A DNA stretch of 5,739 nt from Clostridiaceae bacterium (GTDB lineage: Bacteria; Bacillota; Clostridia; Oscillospirales; Acutalibacteraceae): positions 1 to 5,739 of the forward strand of contig JAEDIL010000102.1 in the NCBI GenBank assembly GCA_016292455.1, in the 5' to 3' direction. Made by a program: the position numbers and the translations under genes. Numbering within the stretch: the stretch's first letter is position 1; the number at the start of each line of letters is the position of its first letter. Positions 1 through 4,880 of the stretch are shown piece by piece. The notes beneath the pieces are model-generated. The model was not told the origin of the DNA, did not search any database, and saw only the letters and a program-made list of their open reading frames with translations.

Positions 1-137
1 CCTTTTCCGTTCCGCTACGCTCCACTCCAAAGGCTTCCAAAAATCATTGTACTATGCTTTGACTTTATTTTTTACTAAAAATGGGCCACATCTATTTACA
101 ACGCAGAAAAAAACCAAGAGAGAAACGAAAAAAACAC
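1..137. other. AT-rich intergenic stretch, no gene seen
   Basis: No coding region is supported here. Short open frames exist on both strands, but they are low-complexity Lys/Phe-type translations of A- and T-runs and lack ribosome binding sites. The first 40 or so bases are more GC-rich than what follows and could be the tail of an upstream gene or repeat that begins outside the window. That cannot be decided from this sequence. Confidence 0.5.
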
Positions 138-165
138 TTGAAAAATCCAAAGAAATAAGTATAAT
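138..165 (+). promoter_or_regulatory. Sigma-A-type promoter for divIC-yabR
   Basis: A -35 box TTGAAA (138-143) and a perfect -10 box TATAAT (160-165) are separated by 16 bases in very AT-rich DNA. This predicts transcription starting near position 172, giving a leader of about 50 bases before the divIC start at 225. The match to the housekeeping sigma-A consensus is 11 of 12 bases. The start site itself is inferred. Confidence 0.8.
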
Positions 166-178
166 AAAAACGAATATA

Positions 179-195
179 CATAAATCAGATTTATG
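179..195. promoter_or_regulatory. 17-bp perfect palindrome, candidate operator
   Basis: CATAAATCAGATTTATG is an 8-1-8 perfect inverted repeat around a central A. It lies about 7-23 bases downstream of the predicted transcription start, where a bound dimeric repressor would block RNA polymerase. As RNA it would form only a weak AT-rich hairpin (about 6 bp with a 5-base loop) with no following U-run, so a protein-binding DNA site is the better reading. It does not clearly match a regulator box I know, including PerR, Fur or ArgR. Confidence 0.45.
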
Positions 196-210
196 CTTGA
201 CTTGTTTGAC

Positions 211-218
211 GGGAGTGA
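211..218 (+). promoter_or_regulatory. Ribosome binding site fixing the GTG start of divIC
   Basis: GGGAGTGA has a GGAG core ending 9 bases before GTG 225. An in-frame TGA at 216-218 rules out any earlier start, and the reading frame contains no later methionine. The GTG is therefore essentially the only possible start. Confidence 0.75.
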
Positions 219-224
219 AGAAAA

Positions 225-545
225 GTGGCAGTTAAAAAGTTTGTTCCGGCTAAAAAAGGAAAAAAGCCGAAAAAACACAGTGTCGCTCTCTTTCTCCTGC
301 TTGCGGTTGCTGTTTGCTTTGTTGTCACAGGCTGCATTGTCAATTATGCACACGCCGCTCAGAACAACGCCGAGGCTGCTGCGCTTAGTCAGGAATGTGA
401 AGAGGTCAAAGTGCAAAACGATGAACTTGAACATTTCCTTGAAGATAAAAACCACGATGAATACTATGAAAAAATCGCCCGTGAACAATACGGCTATGCA
501 AAGCCGGGCGAGCGTGTTTTCTATGATTCTTCGTTCGGAAAATAA
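225..545 (+). CDS. divIC: Septum formation initiator, DivIC/FtsB family
   Basis: This is a 106-residue bitopic membrane protein of the cell-division septum. In the family, DivIC pairs with FtsL and DivIB in the divisome that activates septal peptidoglycan synthesis. The layout is typical: a lysine-rich cytoplasmic tail (1-18), one membrane helix (about 19-41), a short coiled coil (about 47-75), and the conserved C-terminal block at about 80-101 with YYEKIAREQYGY followed by KPGE and VFYD. Length matches the family. Translation starts at GTG, set by an in-frame stop just upstream. An S1-domain gene follows after 23 bases, the same divIC-yabR order as in Bacillus subtilis, which supports DivIC over another FtsB-like paralogue. 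One oddity is VTGC at residues 34-37, which resembles a lipobox inside the membrane helix. Expression is probably driven by the promoter at 138-165, possibly controlled at the 179-195 palindrome. Confidence 0.85.
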   Translation: MAVKKFVPAKKGKKPKKHSVALFLLLAVAVCFVVTGCIVNYAHAAQNNAEAAALSQECEEVKVQNDELEHFLEDKNHDEYYEKIAREQYGYAKPGERVFYDSSFGK

Positions 546-550
546 AACGC

Positions 551-556
551 AGGAGG
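551..556 (+). promoter_or_regulatory. Consensus ribosome binding site with long spacing (yabR)
   Basis: A perfect AGGAGG lies 12 bases before ATG 569, longer than the usual 5-9. There is no alternative in-frame start between the site and 569, and the next in-frame methionine is residue 31, inside the S1 fold. The ATG at 569 therefore stands despite the spacing. Confidence 0.7.
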
Positions 557-568
557 AAACAGCTTTAT

Positions 569-1021
569 ATGCTTGAAATCGGTCAAATCGTTGAGGGAAA
601 AGTTACCGGACTCACTTCTTTCGGTGCCTTTGTCAGTCTGCCTGACGGAAAGAGCGGAATGGTTCACATTTCGGAGGTGTCCAATTCCTTTGTCAAGGAA
701 ATTAAGGATCATCTTTCCGAGGGACAGAGCGTAAAGGTCAAAGTTATCGGAATCAGTGATGAGGGCAAAATCAGCCTTTCGATTAAAAAAGCAATGCCCG
801 AAGAACCGCGCGAACAAAGACCGCGTGAACAGAGACCGCGTGCTCAGCGCTCCCATTCAGCGAATGTCTGGCAGGGTCAGCCTGAAAGAAAGGACCCGGC
901 AACCTTTGAGGACATGATGGCTCGCTTCAAGCAGGTCAGCGATGAGAAAATTACCGATCTCAAACGCGCCGGTGAAGCAAAGCACGGCGGCTATTCCAAG
1001 CGCGGTCGCGGCGGAAACTGA
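569..1021 (+). CDS. yabR: S1-domain RNA-binding protein, YabR-like
   Basis: This 150-residue protein has an N-terminal S1 (OB-fold) RNA-binding domain at about 3-75. Family signatures are GQIVEGKVTGLTSFGAFV (5-22), GMVHISEV (30-37), and KVKVIGIS followed by KISLSIK (56-73). It probably acts in the cytoplasm on RNA or ribosomes; the precise role of YabR homologues is not well defined. After the domain comes an Arg-rich linker with three PR(E/A)QR units (80-94). A predicted amphipathic helix follows (about 110-133, core FEDMMARFK), a block I associate with clostridial YabR homologues, and then a basic Gly/Arg tail (140-150, ending RGRGGN) of the kind that adds non-specific nucleic-acid affinity. 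It sits 23 bases after divIC with no terminator or promoter between, so the two are very likely co-transcribed. It is slightly longer than B. subtilis YabR because of the linker and tail. Confidence 0.85.
   Translation: MLEIGQIVEGKVTGLTSFGAFVSLPDGKSGMVHISEVSNSFVKEIKDHLSEGQSVKVKVIGISDEGKISLSIKKAMPEEPREQRPREQRPRAQRSHSANVWQGQPERKDPATFEDMMARFKQVSDEKITDLKRAGEAKHGGYSKRGRGGN
806..850 (+). repeat. Three tandem 15-base units in the yabR linker
   Basis: The units at 806-820, 821-835 and 836-850 all begin CCGCG and encode PREQR, PREQR and PRAQR. The first two differ at two silent bases, and the third has diverged more. The repeat stays in frame and lies wholly in the flexible linker after the S1 domain, so unit gain or loss would be tolerated. 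Confidence 0.8.
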
Positions 1022-1037
1022 TTGTGAAAAATATAGG

Positions 1038-1065
1038 GCGGGGCTGTCGCACTGAGGCAGCCCGC
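1038..1065. terminator. Hairpin 1 of the convergent terminator region
   Basis: Arms GCGGGGCTGT (1038-1047) and GCAGCCCGC (1057-1065) pair over about 9 bp with one bulged G, closing a 9-base loop. No U-run follows on the plus strand (CGCAAATAAGC), so alone it is a weak intrinsic terminator for yabR. On the minus strand it is followed by CTATATTTTTC. It begins 17 bases after the yabR stop and is near-identical in its core to hairpin 2. Confidence 0.55.
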
Positions 1066-1106
1066 AAATAAGCGAAAAAACAAGGGGCTGTCGCACTAAG
1101 ACAGCC
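1040..1106. repeat. Tandem duplication of a 23-base terminator core
   Basis: Positions 1040-1062 and 1084-1106 match at 21 of 23 bases, both beginning GGGGCTGTCGCACT, with a period of 44 bases. The two differences (G to A at 1054/1098 and at 1057/1101) improve the stem of the second copy and weaken the first. The pair looks like one terminator duplicated in place, with one copy then drifting. Confidence 0.8.
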
Positions 1107-1112
1107 TTTTTT
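1072..1112. terminator. Bidirectional intrinsic terminator between yabR and pdaA
   Basis: Perfect 7-bp stem GGCTGTC (1086-1092) / GACAGCC (1100-1106) with loop GCACTAA, followed on the plus strand by six Ts (1107-1112). Read on the minus strand, the same hairpin is followed by CCTTGTTTTTTCGC (1085-1072). It can therefore end both the plus-strand divIC-yabR transcript and the minus-strand pdaA transcript. The last T overlaps the pdaA stop codon (1112-1114). Confidence 0.85.
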
Positions 1113-2110
1113 CAGTTATAATCCGTCAGGGCTTTGAAAACGTAACCTTCGTTTCTGGCTTTGTCAATGATTTCTCCGAGTGCTTCGGCGTTGTCCTTTG
1201 AAACGGAGTGCAGAAGAATGACTGCTCCGGGGTGCAGCCGTTCGCAGACGGTTCTGACCGCATAGTCTTTGCCTTTTATCTGATTGACGTTCCAATCGTT
1301 GTATGCAACAGACCAGAAAACGCTTGTGTAGCCGAGCGAGGCAACAAGATCAAGTGCATTTTCGTTGTATTCACCGGCAGGGAAGCGGAAAAACTTTGCG
1401 CAATAGCCGAAATTTTCCCTAAGGTAGTTTTCGGTCTGCTCAATTTCGCTTTTCATTTTTGTACGGTCGATTGAAGAAAAAGAGGGGTGTGTTGTTGAGT
1501 GATTTCCTACAATATGCCCTTCCTTTATCATTCTGACAATAAGCTCCGGCTGTTTTTTGATGTGGTCGAGAGTGCAGAAAAATGTCGCGGGAACACCTTT
1601 TTCTTTCAGTATGTCAAGAACCCTTGCCGTAAGGTTTTCGTACTCCCAGCCGCAGTCAAACGTCAGATAAAGAGTTTTTTCACTGCTTTTTTGGTCAAGC
1701 GTCAGAGCGCCGTATTTGTCAAATGTTTTCTGAAAATCCACAACGGTGAAATGCGCTTTTCCGCCCGAGGCCGGGCCGTGAGAATGACAGATTTTTTTTG
1801 TGGAGAGACCTCGTGTGTTATTCGGGTCTGAAATCGGGTACGATACCTTTTCAAGTGAACAAAATCCCGTTTCGGTTCCGTCAGTGGGCGCTCCGGTGAT
1901 TATTCTTTGTCCGGAAAGGTACGGCAGCGTTGCTTCGGTTTCGTCCGGTTCTTCAATTTCGGTCTGCTTGTTTATCGGTTCGGTGTTTTCGCCGACGGTT
2001 GTGTCAGGTGCAGTTCTGTTTTCTGTCATTACACCGCCGGGAGATGAACCGCAGGCGCAAAGTGACGCCGAAAGGCAAAGAGTTATCAGAATGCAAAAAA
2101 GCTTTTTCAT
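1112..2110 (-). CDS. pdaA: Lipoprotein polysaccharide deacetylase, PdaA-like
   Basis: This 332-residue carbohydrate esterase family 4 protein is of the PdaA type, the family that removes the acetyl group from N-acetylmuramate during muramic delta-lactam formation in spore cortex. An N-terminal lipoprotein signal (1-19, then C20 before GSS) is followed by an acidic Thr/Glu-rich linker (about 24-62) and the catalytic domain (about 110-332). Visible motifs are TFDCGWE (150-156, D152), the metal-binding H204-STT-H208, RFPAGE (242-247), DWN (272-274) and LLHSVSKDNAEAL (299-311, H301). The run from SKDNAEAL to the C-terminus and the block before motif 1 closely resemble B. subtilis PdaA. The second Asp of the usual TFDDG is Cys153; PdaA itself has Asn there. 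A strong AAAGGAGG (2117-2124) lies 6 bases before the ATG. It is downstream of a small-protein gene, separated by a hairpin, with no obvious promoter of its own. A role in vegetative wall modification instead of cortex is possible. Confidence 0.88.
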   Translation of the reverse strand: MKKLFCILITLCLSASLCACGSSPGGVMTENRTAPDTTVGENTEPINKQTEIEEPDETEATLPYLSGQRIITGAPTDGTETGFCSLEKVSYPISDPNNTRGLSTKKICHSHGPASGGKAHFTVVDFQKTFDKYGALTLDQKSSEKTLYLTFDCGWEYENLTARVLDILKEKGVPATFFCTLDHIKKQPELIVRMIKEGHIVGNHSTTHPSFSSIDRTKMKSEIEQTENYLRENFGYCAKFFRFPAGEYNENALDLVASLGYTSVFWSVAYNDWNVNQIKGKDYAVRTVCERLHPGAVILLHSVSKDNAEALGEIIDKARNEGYVFKALTDYN

Positions 2111-2132
2111 GCTTTTCCTCCTTTAAAAACAT

Positions 2133-2179
2133 GACTGCCGCATCCGGGTGCAGAAAGCAGTGAATGCGGCAGTCTTTTT
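2133..2179 (-). terminator. Strong hairpin between small-protein gene and pdaA
   Basis: An 11-bp perfect stem, GACTGCCGCAT (2133-2143) with ATGCGGCAGTC (2164-2174), closes a 20-base loop. On the minus strand it is followed two bases later by GTTTTTAAAGG, and on the plus strand directly by TTTTTC. It begins 13 bases after the stop of the small-protein gene, so it should end most of that transcript. Its trailing T-run abuts the pdaA ribosome binding site, so any readthrough would feed pdaA directly. Confidence 0.7.
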
Positions 2180-2187
2180 CAGGCTTT

Positions 2188-2367
2188 TTACTTGAACATA
2201 TACTGCATATCGTCAAACATGTTTTCCATTGCTTTGAGAGCCTTGCTTGCCTTTTTCTTATACATTTTCATTGTCGAAGGGTTGCTCATTGCTCCCGTAA
2301 CAAGACCTGCTGCTCCGCCGACCGCCATTCCGATTCCGATGCCTGTCATGACGCTTTTCATTTTCAT
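2188..2367 (-). CDS. Small glycine-rich, possibly membrane-associated protein, function unknown
   Basis: This 59-residue protein is not one I can assign to a named family. It has a short basic N-terminus (MKMKSVMTG), a glycine-zipper-like hydrophobic stretch at about 9-28 (GIGIGMAVGGAAGLVTGAMS), and a basic-to-amphipathic C-terminal helix (about 35-59) unusually rich in methionine and lysine, ending MQYMFK. The pattern recalls YtxH-like or glycine-zipper small proteins that insert in or lie along the membrane, but this is only a resemblance. The start is placed at ATG 2367, because AGGAG at 2377-2381 is 9 bases upstream. An in-frame TTG at 2376 would touch the ribosome binding site. The conserved-looking composition, good ribosome binding site and dedicated terminator argue that it is a real gene. 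It is encoded just upstream of pdaA and divergently from trmL. Confidence 0.7.
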   Translation of the reverse strand: MKMKSVMTGIGIGMAVGGAAGLVTGAMSNPSTMKMYKKKASKALKAMENMFDDMQYMFK

Positions 2368-2376
2368 TGTTTTCAA

Positions 2377-2381
2377 CTCCT
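2377..2381 (-). promoter_or_regulatory. Ribosome binding site deciding the small-protein start
   Basis: On the minus strand, AGGAG is followed by 9 bases (TTGAAAACA) and then ATG. This excludes the overlapping TTG at 2376-2374, which would have zero spacing, and sets the protein at 59 residues. Confidence 0.75.
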
Positions 2382-2459
2382 AACTTATTTGATATGTTTA
2401 TTTTTTGTTCTGCGCTCTGAAAAATCAGTGGAAATTTTTTCAAATTAACTCAATCACCC

Positions 2460-2487
2460 TTGAAAAGAGGGGATATTTCAGTATAAT
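2460..2487 (+). promoter_or_regulatory. Sigma-A-type promoter for the trmL transcription unit
   Basis: TTGAAA (2460-2465) and a perfect TATAAT (2482-2487) are spaced by 16 bases, the same hexamers and spacing as the divIC promoter. The predicted start near 2494 gives a leader of about 60 bases. That leader could form a small hairpin, TCAGC (2495-2499) with GCTGA (2523-2527), of doubtful significance. No comparably convincing minus-strand promoter for the small-protein gene is visible in the same intergenic region. Confidence 0.8.
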
Positions 2488-2554
2488 GTATTTGTCAGCC
2501 CGGTCTTTTTGGTTTACTCTGAGCTGATATGCAAAAACGAAAAGATGTGACAAA

Positions 2555-3052
2555 ATGAACACTCTCAACATTGTTCTTGTTGAGCCGCAGATTCCGCAGA
2601 ACACCGGAAACATTGCAAGGACCTGCGCTGCAACGGGCGCAAGGCTTCACCTTGTTGAGCCCATGGGCTTTCATGTTGACGACAAAAAGCTCAAACGCGC
2701 CGGTCTTGATTACTGGCATCTGCTGGACATTACATATTATGAAGACCTTGAAGACTTTTTTTCAAAGAACAAGGGCGGCTGCTTCTTTTATTTCACAACG
2801 AAAGGGCGGCACAACTACTGCGACGTCAGCTATCCGGACAACAGCTATCTTGTTTTCGGACGTGAGGACGCGGGACTTGACGAAGAGTTGCTCAGGAAAA
2901 ACGAAAAAAGCTGTTTGCGGCTGCCGATGAGGAGCGAAGCGCGCAGTCTCAACCTTTCAAATACGGTTGCCGTCGGCGTTTTTGAGGTGCTGCGTCAATG
3001 GAACTTTCCGGCTTTGCAGAACGAAGGCAAGCTCACAAAATATGACTGGTGA
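2555..3052 (+). CDS. trmL: tRNA (cytidine/uridine-34 2'-O)-methyltransferase TrmL
   Basis: This 165-residue enzyme of the SPOUT (SpoU/TrmH) superfamily matches the compact, single-domain TrmL family (about 155-165 residues). TrmL methylates the 2'-hydroxyl of the wobble nucleotide in tRNA-Leu isoacceptors using S-adenosylmethionine, as a cytoplasmic dimer. Visible motifs: N-terminal EPQIPQNTGNIARTCAATG (10-28); the cofactor-knot strand LVFGREDAGL (99-108), where most relatives have FGPExxGLP; and LRLPM plus RSLNLSNTVAV (121-140). The ribosome binding site is weak: only GATGTGA (2543-2549), 5 bases before the ATG, resembles the GAGGTGA consensus. It is the first gene after the 2460-2487 promoter. 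The metallophosphoesterase follows after 59 bases without a terminator, so they may share a transcript. The family call is firm; the exact tRNA target is inferred. Confidence 0.93.
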   Translation: MNTLNIVLVEPQIPQNTGNIARTCAATGARLHLVEPMGFHVDDKKLKRAGLDYWHLLDITYYEDLEDFFSKNKGGCFFYFTTKGRHNYCDVSYPDNSYLVFGREDAGLDEELLRKNEKSCLRLPMRSEARSLNLSNTVAVGVFEVLRQWNFPALQNEGKLTKYDW

Positions 3053-3111
3053 AAAAAGAAACAAAGTTAAAAATTTACTCTGCCGTCCGGCGGGAAAAAG
3101 GAGCATTATAA

Positions 3112-4371
3112 ATGAGTAAAAAAGAAACTGACAGAACAAAGAAAAAGCGCGTCGGAAAAATTCTGCTGAGAATCCTTTGTGCTTTCCTTTGCGTTATTGT
3201 TGCCTTTATCGGAGTGACTACTGTAATAACCGTTGTCGGAAACAAGTCCAATACCAAAAAGGCAAACTCCTTTGAAACAGTGACCAAGGAGGATACGCTT
3301 GTTCCCGAAAAGGACGGAAACGGCAACTGGACATTCACAACGGATCGCGAATTCAAAATCCTGCAACTTACCGATGTTCATATCGGCGGCGGCTGGATGT
3401 GTCTTGACAAGGACTTAATGGCAATGAATGCAGTTGCTGCAATGGTAACGGCTGAAAAGCCCGATCTCATAATTGTTACCGGCGATATTGCATATCCGGT
3501 TCCTTTCCAGGCCGGCACTTTCAACAATAAGTCTTCTGCAAAGATTTTTGCTGCGCTCATGGAAAAGCTCGGTGTATATTGGACGGTAGGTTTCGGAAAC
3601 CACGACACCGAGGCTTACAGCTACTATTCACGCAGCAAGATTGCAGATTTTTATGAAAACAGCGGCTTTACCCATTGTCTTTTCACCTCAGGTCCTGCTG
3701 ATGTGGACGGCTACGGAAATCAGATAATTAACATCAAAAATTCAGACGGAATCATAACACAGTCTCTCTTTATCCTTGACAGCCACGCATATACTGACGG
3801 CGACTATTTCGGAATCATGTGGAAATATGATAATATTCATGAAAACCAGGTTCAGTGGTACAAAGAGCAGGTTGAGGCGGTCAATGCGCAAAACAACGCT
3901 CTTTTCAAGGAGAAGGGTATCAAAACTGTCAGCGATGTCAAATCGCTCATGTTCTTCCACATTCCTCTTGTTGAGCAGAAGGATGCATGGCATGAATACC
4001 TCGACAATGGCAGAAAAGACACTGAAAACGTCAAGTGGATATACGGCGATTCAGGCGAAAGCGGACAGATTGTTTACTGTGGAAACCACGAGGATAATCT
4101 TTTTGAAACAATTCTTGAACTCGGTTCAACCAAGGGAATTTTTGTCGGTCATGACCACAAGAACAACTTTTCAATTGAATATAAGGGAGTACGCTTTACC
4201 TATGGAATGAGCATTGACTATCTTGCATATCCGGGCATCTATAAGGAAGGTGCGCAGCGCGGCTGCACGGTTATTGAGGTTACTCCTGACGGTGAGTTTG
4301 ACTGCCACGCAGAAAACTACTATCAGGACAAGTATGTTTCGCTTTACGAAAAGGAATCGGTCGTTTTATAA
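3112..4371 (+). CDS. Membrane-anchored calcineurin-like metallophosphoesterase
   Basis: This 419-residue protein has a basic N-terminus (1-20), one membrane helix (about 17-43) and an extracytoplasmic calcineurin-like phosphoesterase domain (about 81-390). The dinuclear-metal motifs are all present and in order: D88-x-H90 in LQLTDVHIGG, G124-D125 in IVTGDIAYP, G162-N163-H164-D165, H283 in FFHIPLVE, and G346-H347-D348-H349 in VGHDHKNN. The enzyme should therefore be catalytically competent. The arrangement resembles purple-acid-phosphatase/Dcr2-like secreted phosphoesterases; whether it cleaves a phosphomonoester, phosphodiester or nucleotide cannot be told. The lack of a clear cleavage site after the helix suggests an uncleaved anchor. 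AAAGGAG (3097-3103) lies 8 bases before the ATG. It is followed after 12 bases by a four-helix membrane protein, a spacing that suggests translational coupling and a shared function. Confidence 0.9.
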   Translation: MSKKETDRTKKKRVGKILLRILCAFLCVIVAFIGVTTVITVVGNKSNTKKANSFETVTKEDTLVPEKDGNGNWTFTTDREFKILQLTDVHIGGGWMCLDKDLMAMNAVAAMVTAEKPDLIIVTGDIAYPVPFQAGTFNNKSSAKIFAALMEKLGVYWTVGFGNHDTEAYSYYSRSKIADFYENSGFTHCLFTSGPADVDGYGNQIINIKNSDGIITQSLFILDSHAYTDGDYFGIMWKYDNIHENQVQWYKEQVEAVNAQNNALFKEKGIKTVSDVKSLMFFHIPLVEQKDAWHEYLDNGRKDTENVKWIYGDSGESGQIVYCGNHEDNLFETILELGSTKGIFVGHDHKNNFSIEYKGVRFTYGMSIDYLAYPGIYKEGAQRGCTVIEVTPDGEFDCHAENYYQDKYVSLYEKESVVL

Positions 4372-4373
4372 TT

Positions 4374-4378
4374 GAGGT
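4374..4378 (+). promoter_or_regulatory. Ribosome binding site deciding the start of the 4-helix protein
   Basis: GAGGT lies 5 bases before ATG 4384. A TTG at 4372 is in frame but overlaps this site, so the ATG is the better start and the protein is 163 residues long. Confidence 0.65.
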
Positions 4379-4383
4379 ATCGG

Positions 4384-4875
4384 ATGAAGCTTAGCAGAGA
4401 TGACCTTATTAAAAGGTATAGAACTGACATAAAATCGGCTCAGGGCGTGATTGCAATGGCAACCGTTCTGTCGCTCATATTTATAATAGAGGGTGCTTTT
4501 TCACGCAGCTTTGATTTCCTTTTCAGCACAGCGCTGACGCAGTTTTTCCTCAAAGCCGCCGAATTCTCGCCGGACTTCAACGGTTCGCTGCCGACATTTG
4601 TTTCAATTGCCGGCACTGCCGTTTGTTTTCTGCTGTTTATTGTTGCGCTCATTCTTGCCCGCAAGGACGTAAAAAAGCTGTGGTTCGGTCTGGCATTGTA
4701 TTCTTTCGATACTGCGTTTCTCATTGGTGTTGACATTTCAGGCTATTTTGGCGCCTTTAAAAAGGAAGAAATAATTGACCTGGTTTTTCATGCGTTCATA
4801 ATGGTTTTCCTTGTTGTCGGCATTGCGGCAGTCAGAAAGCTTGAAAAAATGGGAATTAAGCCGGAACCGATTTAA
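4384..4875 (+). CDS. Four-helix integral membrane protein, function unknown
   Basis: I do not recognise the family. The 163-residue product has a charged N-terminal segment (1-20, KLSRDDLIKRYR) and four hydrophobic helices at about 21-39, 71-92, 99-118 and 130-150, then a short basic tail (151-163). The loop between helices 1 and 2 is about 30 residues (FSRSFDFLFSTALTQFFLKA region) and itself partly hydrophobic. The loop between helices 2 and 3 (RKDVKKLW) is basic, which by the positive-inside rule places it and both termini in the cytoplasm. No catalytic motif is visible. The start at ATG 4384 lies 12 bases after the phosphoesterase stop, so the two genes are probably translated from one message. 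The pairing suggests the membrane protein assists, or responds to, the surface phosphoesterase, but that is inference only. A strong terminator begins about 5 bases after its stop codon. Confidence 0.75.
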   Translation: MKLSRDDLIKRYRTDIKSAQGVIAMATVLSLIFIIEGAFSRSFDFLFSTALTQFFLKAAEFSPDFNGSLPTFVSIAGTAVCFLLFIVALILARKDVKKLWFGLALYSFDTAFLIGVDISGYFGAFKKEEIIDLVFHAFIMVFLVVGIAAVRKLEKMGIKPEPI

Positions 4876-4880
4876 GCGAA

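Noticed and set aside
96..488. Minus-strand open frame of 130 codons opposite divIC
   Set aside because: Phe/Ser-rich translation of the antisense strand with no ribosome binding site or family resemblance.
193..576. Plus-strand open frame of 127 codons overlapping divIC
   Set aside because: It overlaps the well-supported DivIC frame almost entirely, lacks a ribosome binding site, and its ATG lies inside the palindrome.
2164..2448. Plus-strand open frame opposite the small glycine-rich gene
   Set aside because: It runs through the hairpin and antisense to a gene with a proper ribosome binding site; Cys/His-rich composition looks like an antisense artefact, not a zinc protein.
2388..2459. 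Minus-strand promoter for the small-protein gene
   Set aside because: Candidate boxes such as TATCAA or TTGAAA on the minus strand lack partners at proper spacing; a promoter must exist but I could not place it.
2494..2554. Riboswitch or structured leader of trmL
   Set aside because: Only a 5-bp stem with a 23-base loop can be drawn, and no known riboswitch core or anti-terminator arrangement is visible.
3053..3111. Possible terminator or promoter between trmL and the phosphoesterase
   Set aside because: Only a short CCG/CGG pairing (GCCGTCCGGC) is present, without a T-run, and no -35/-10 pair is visible.
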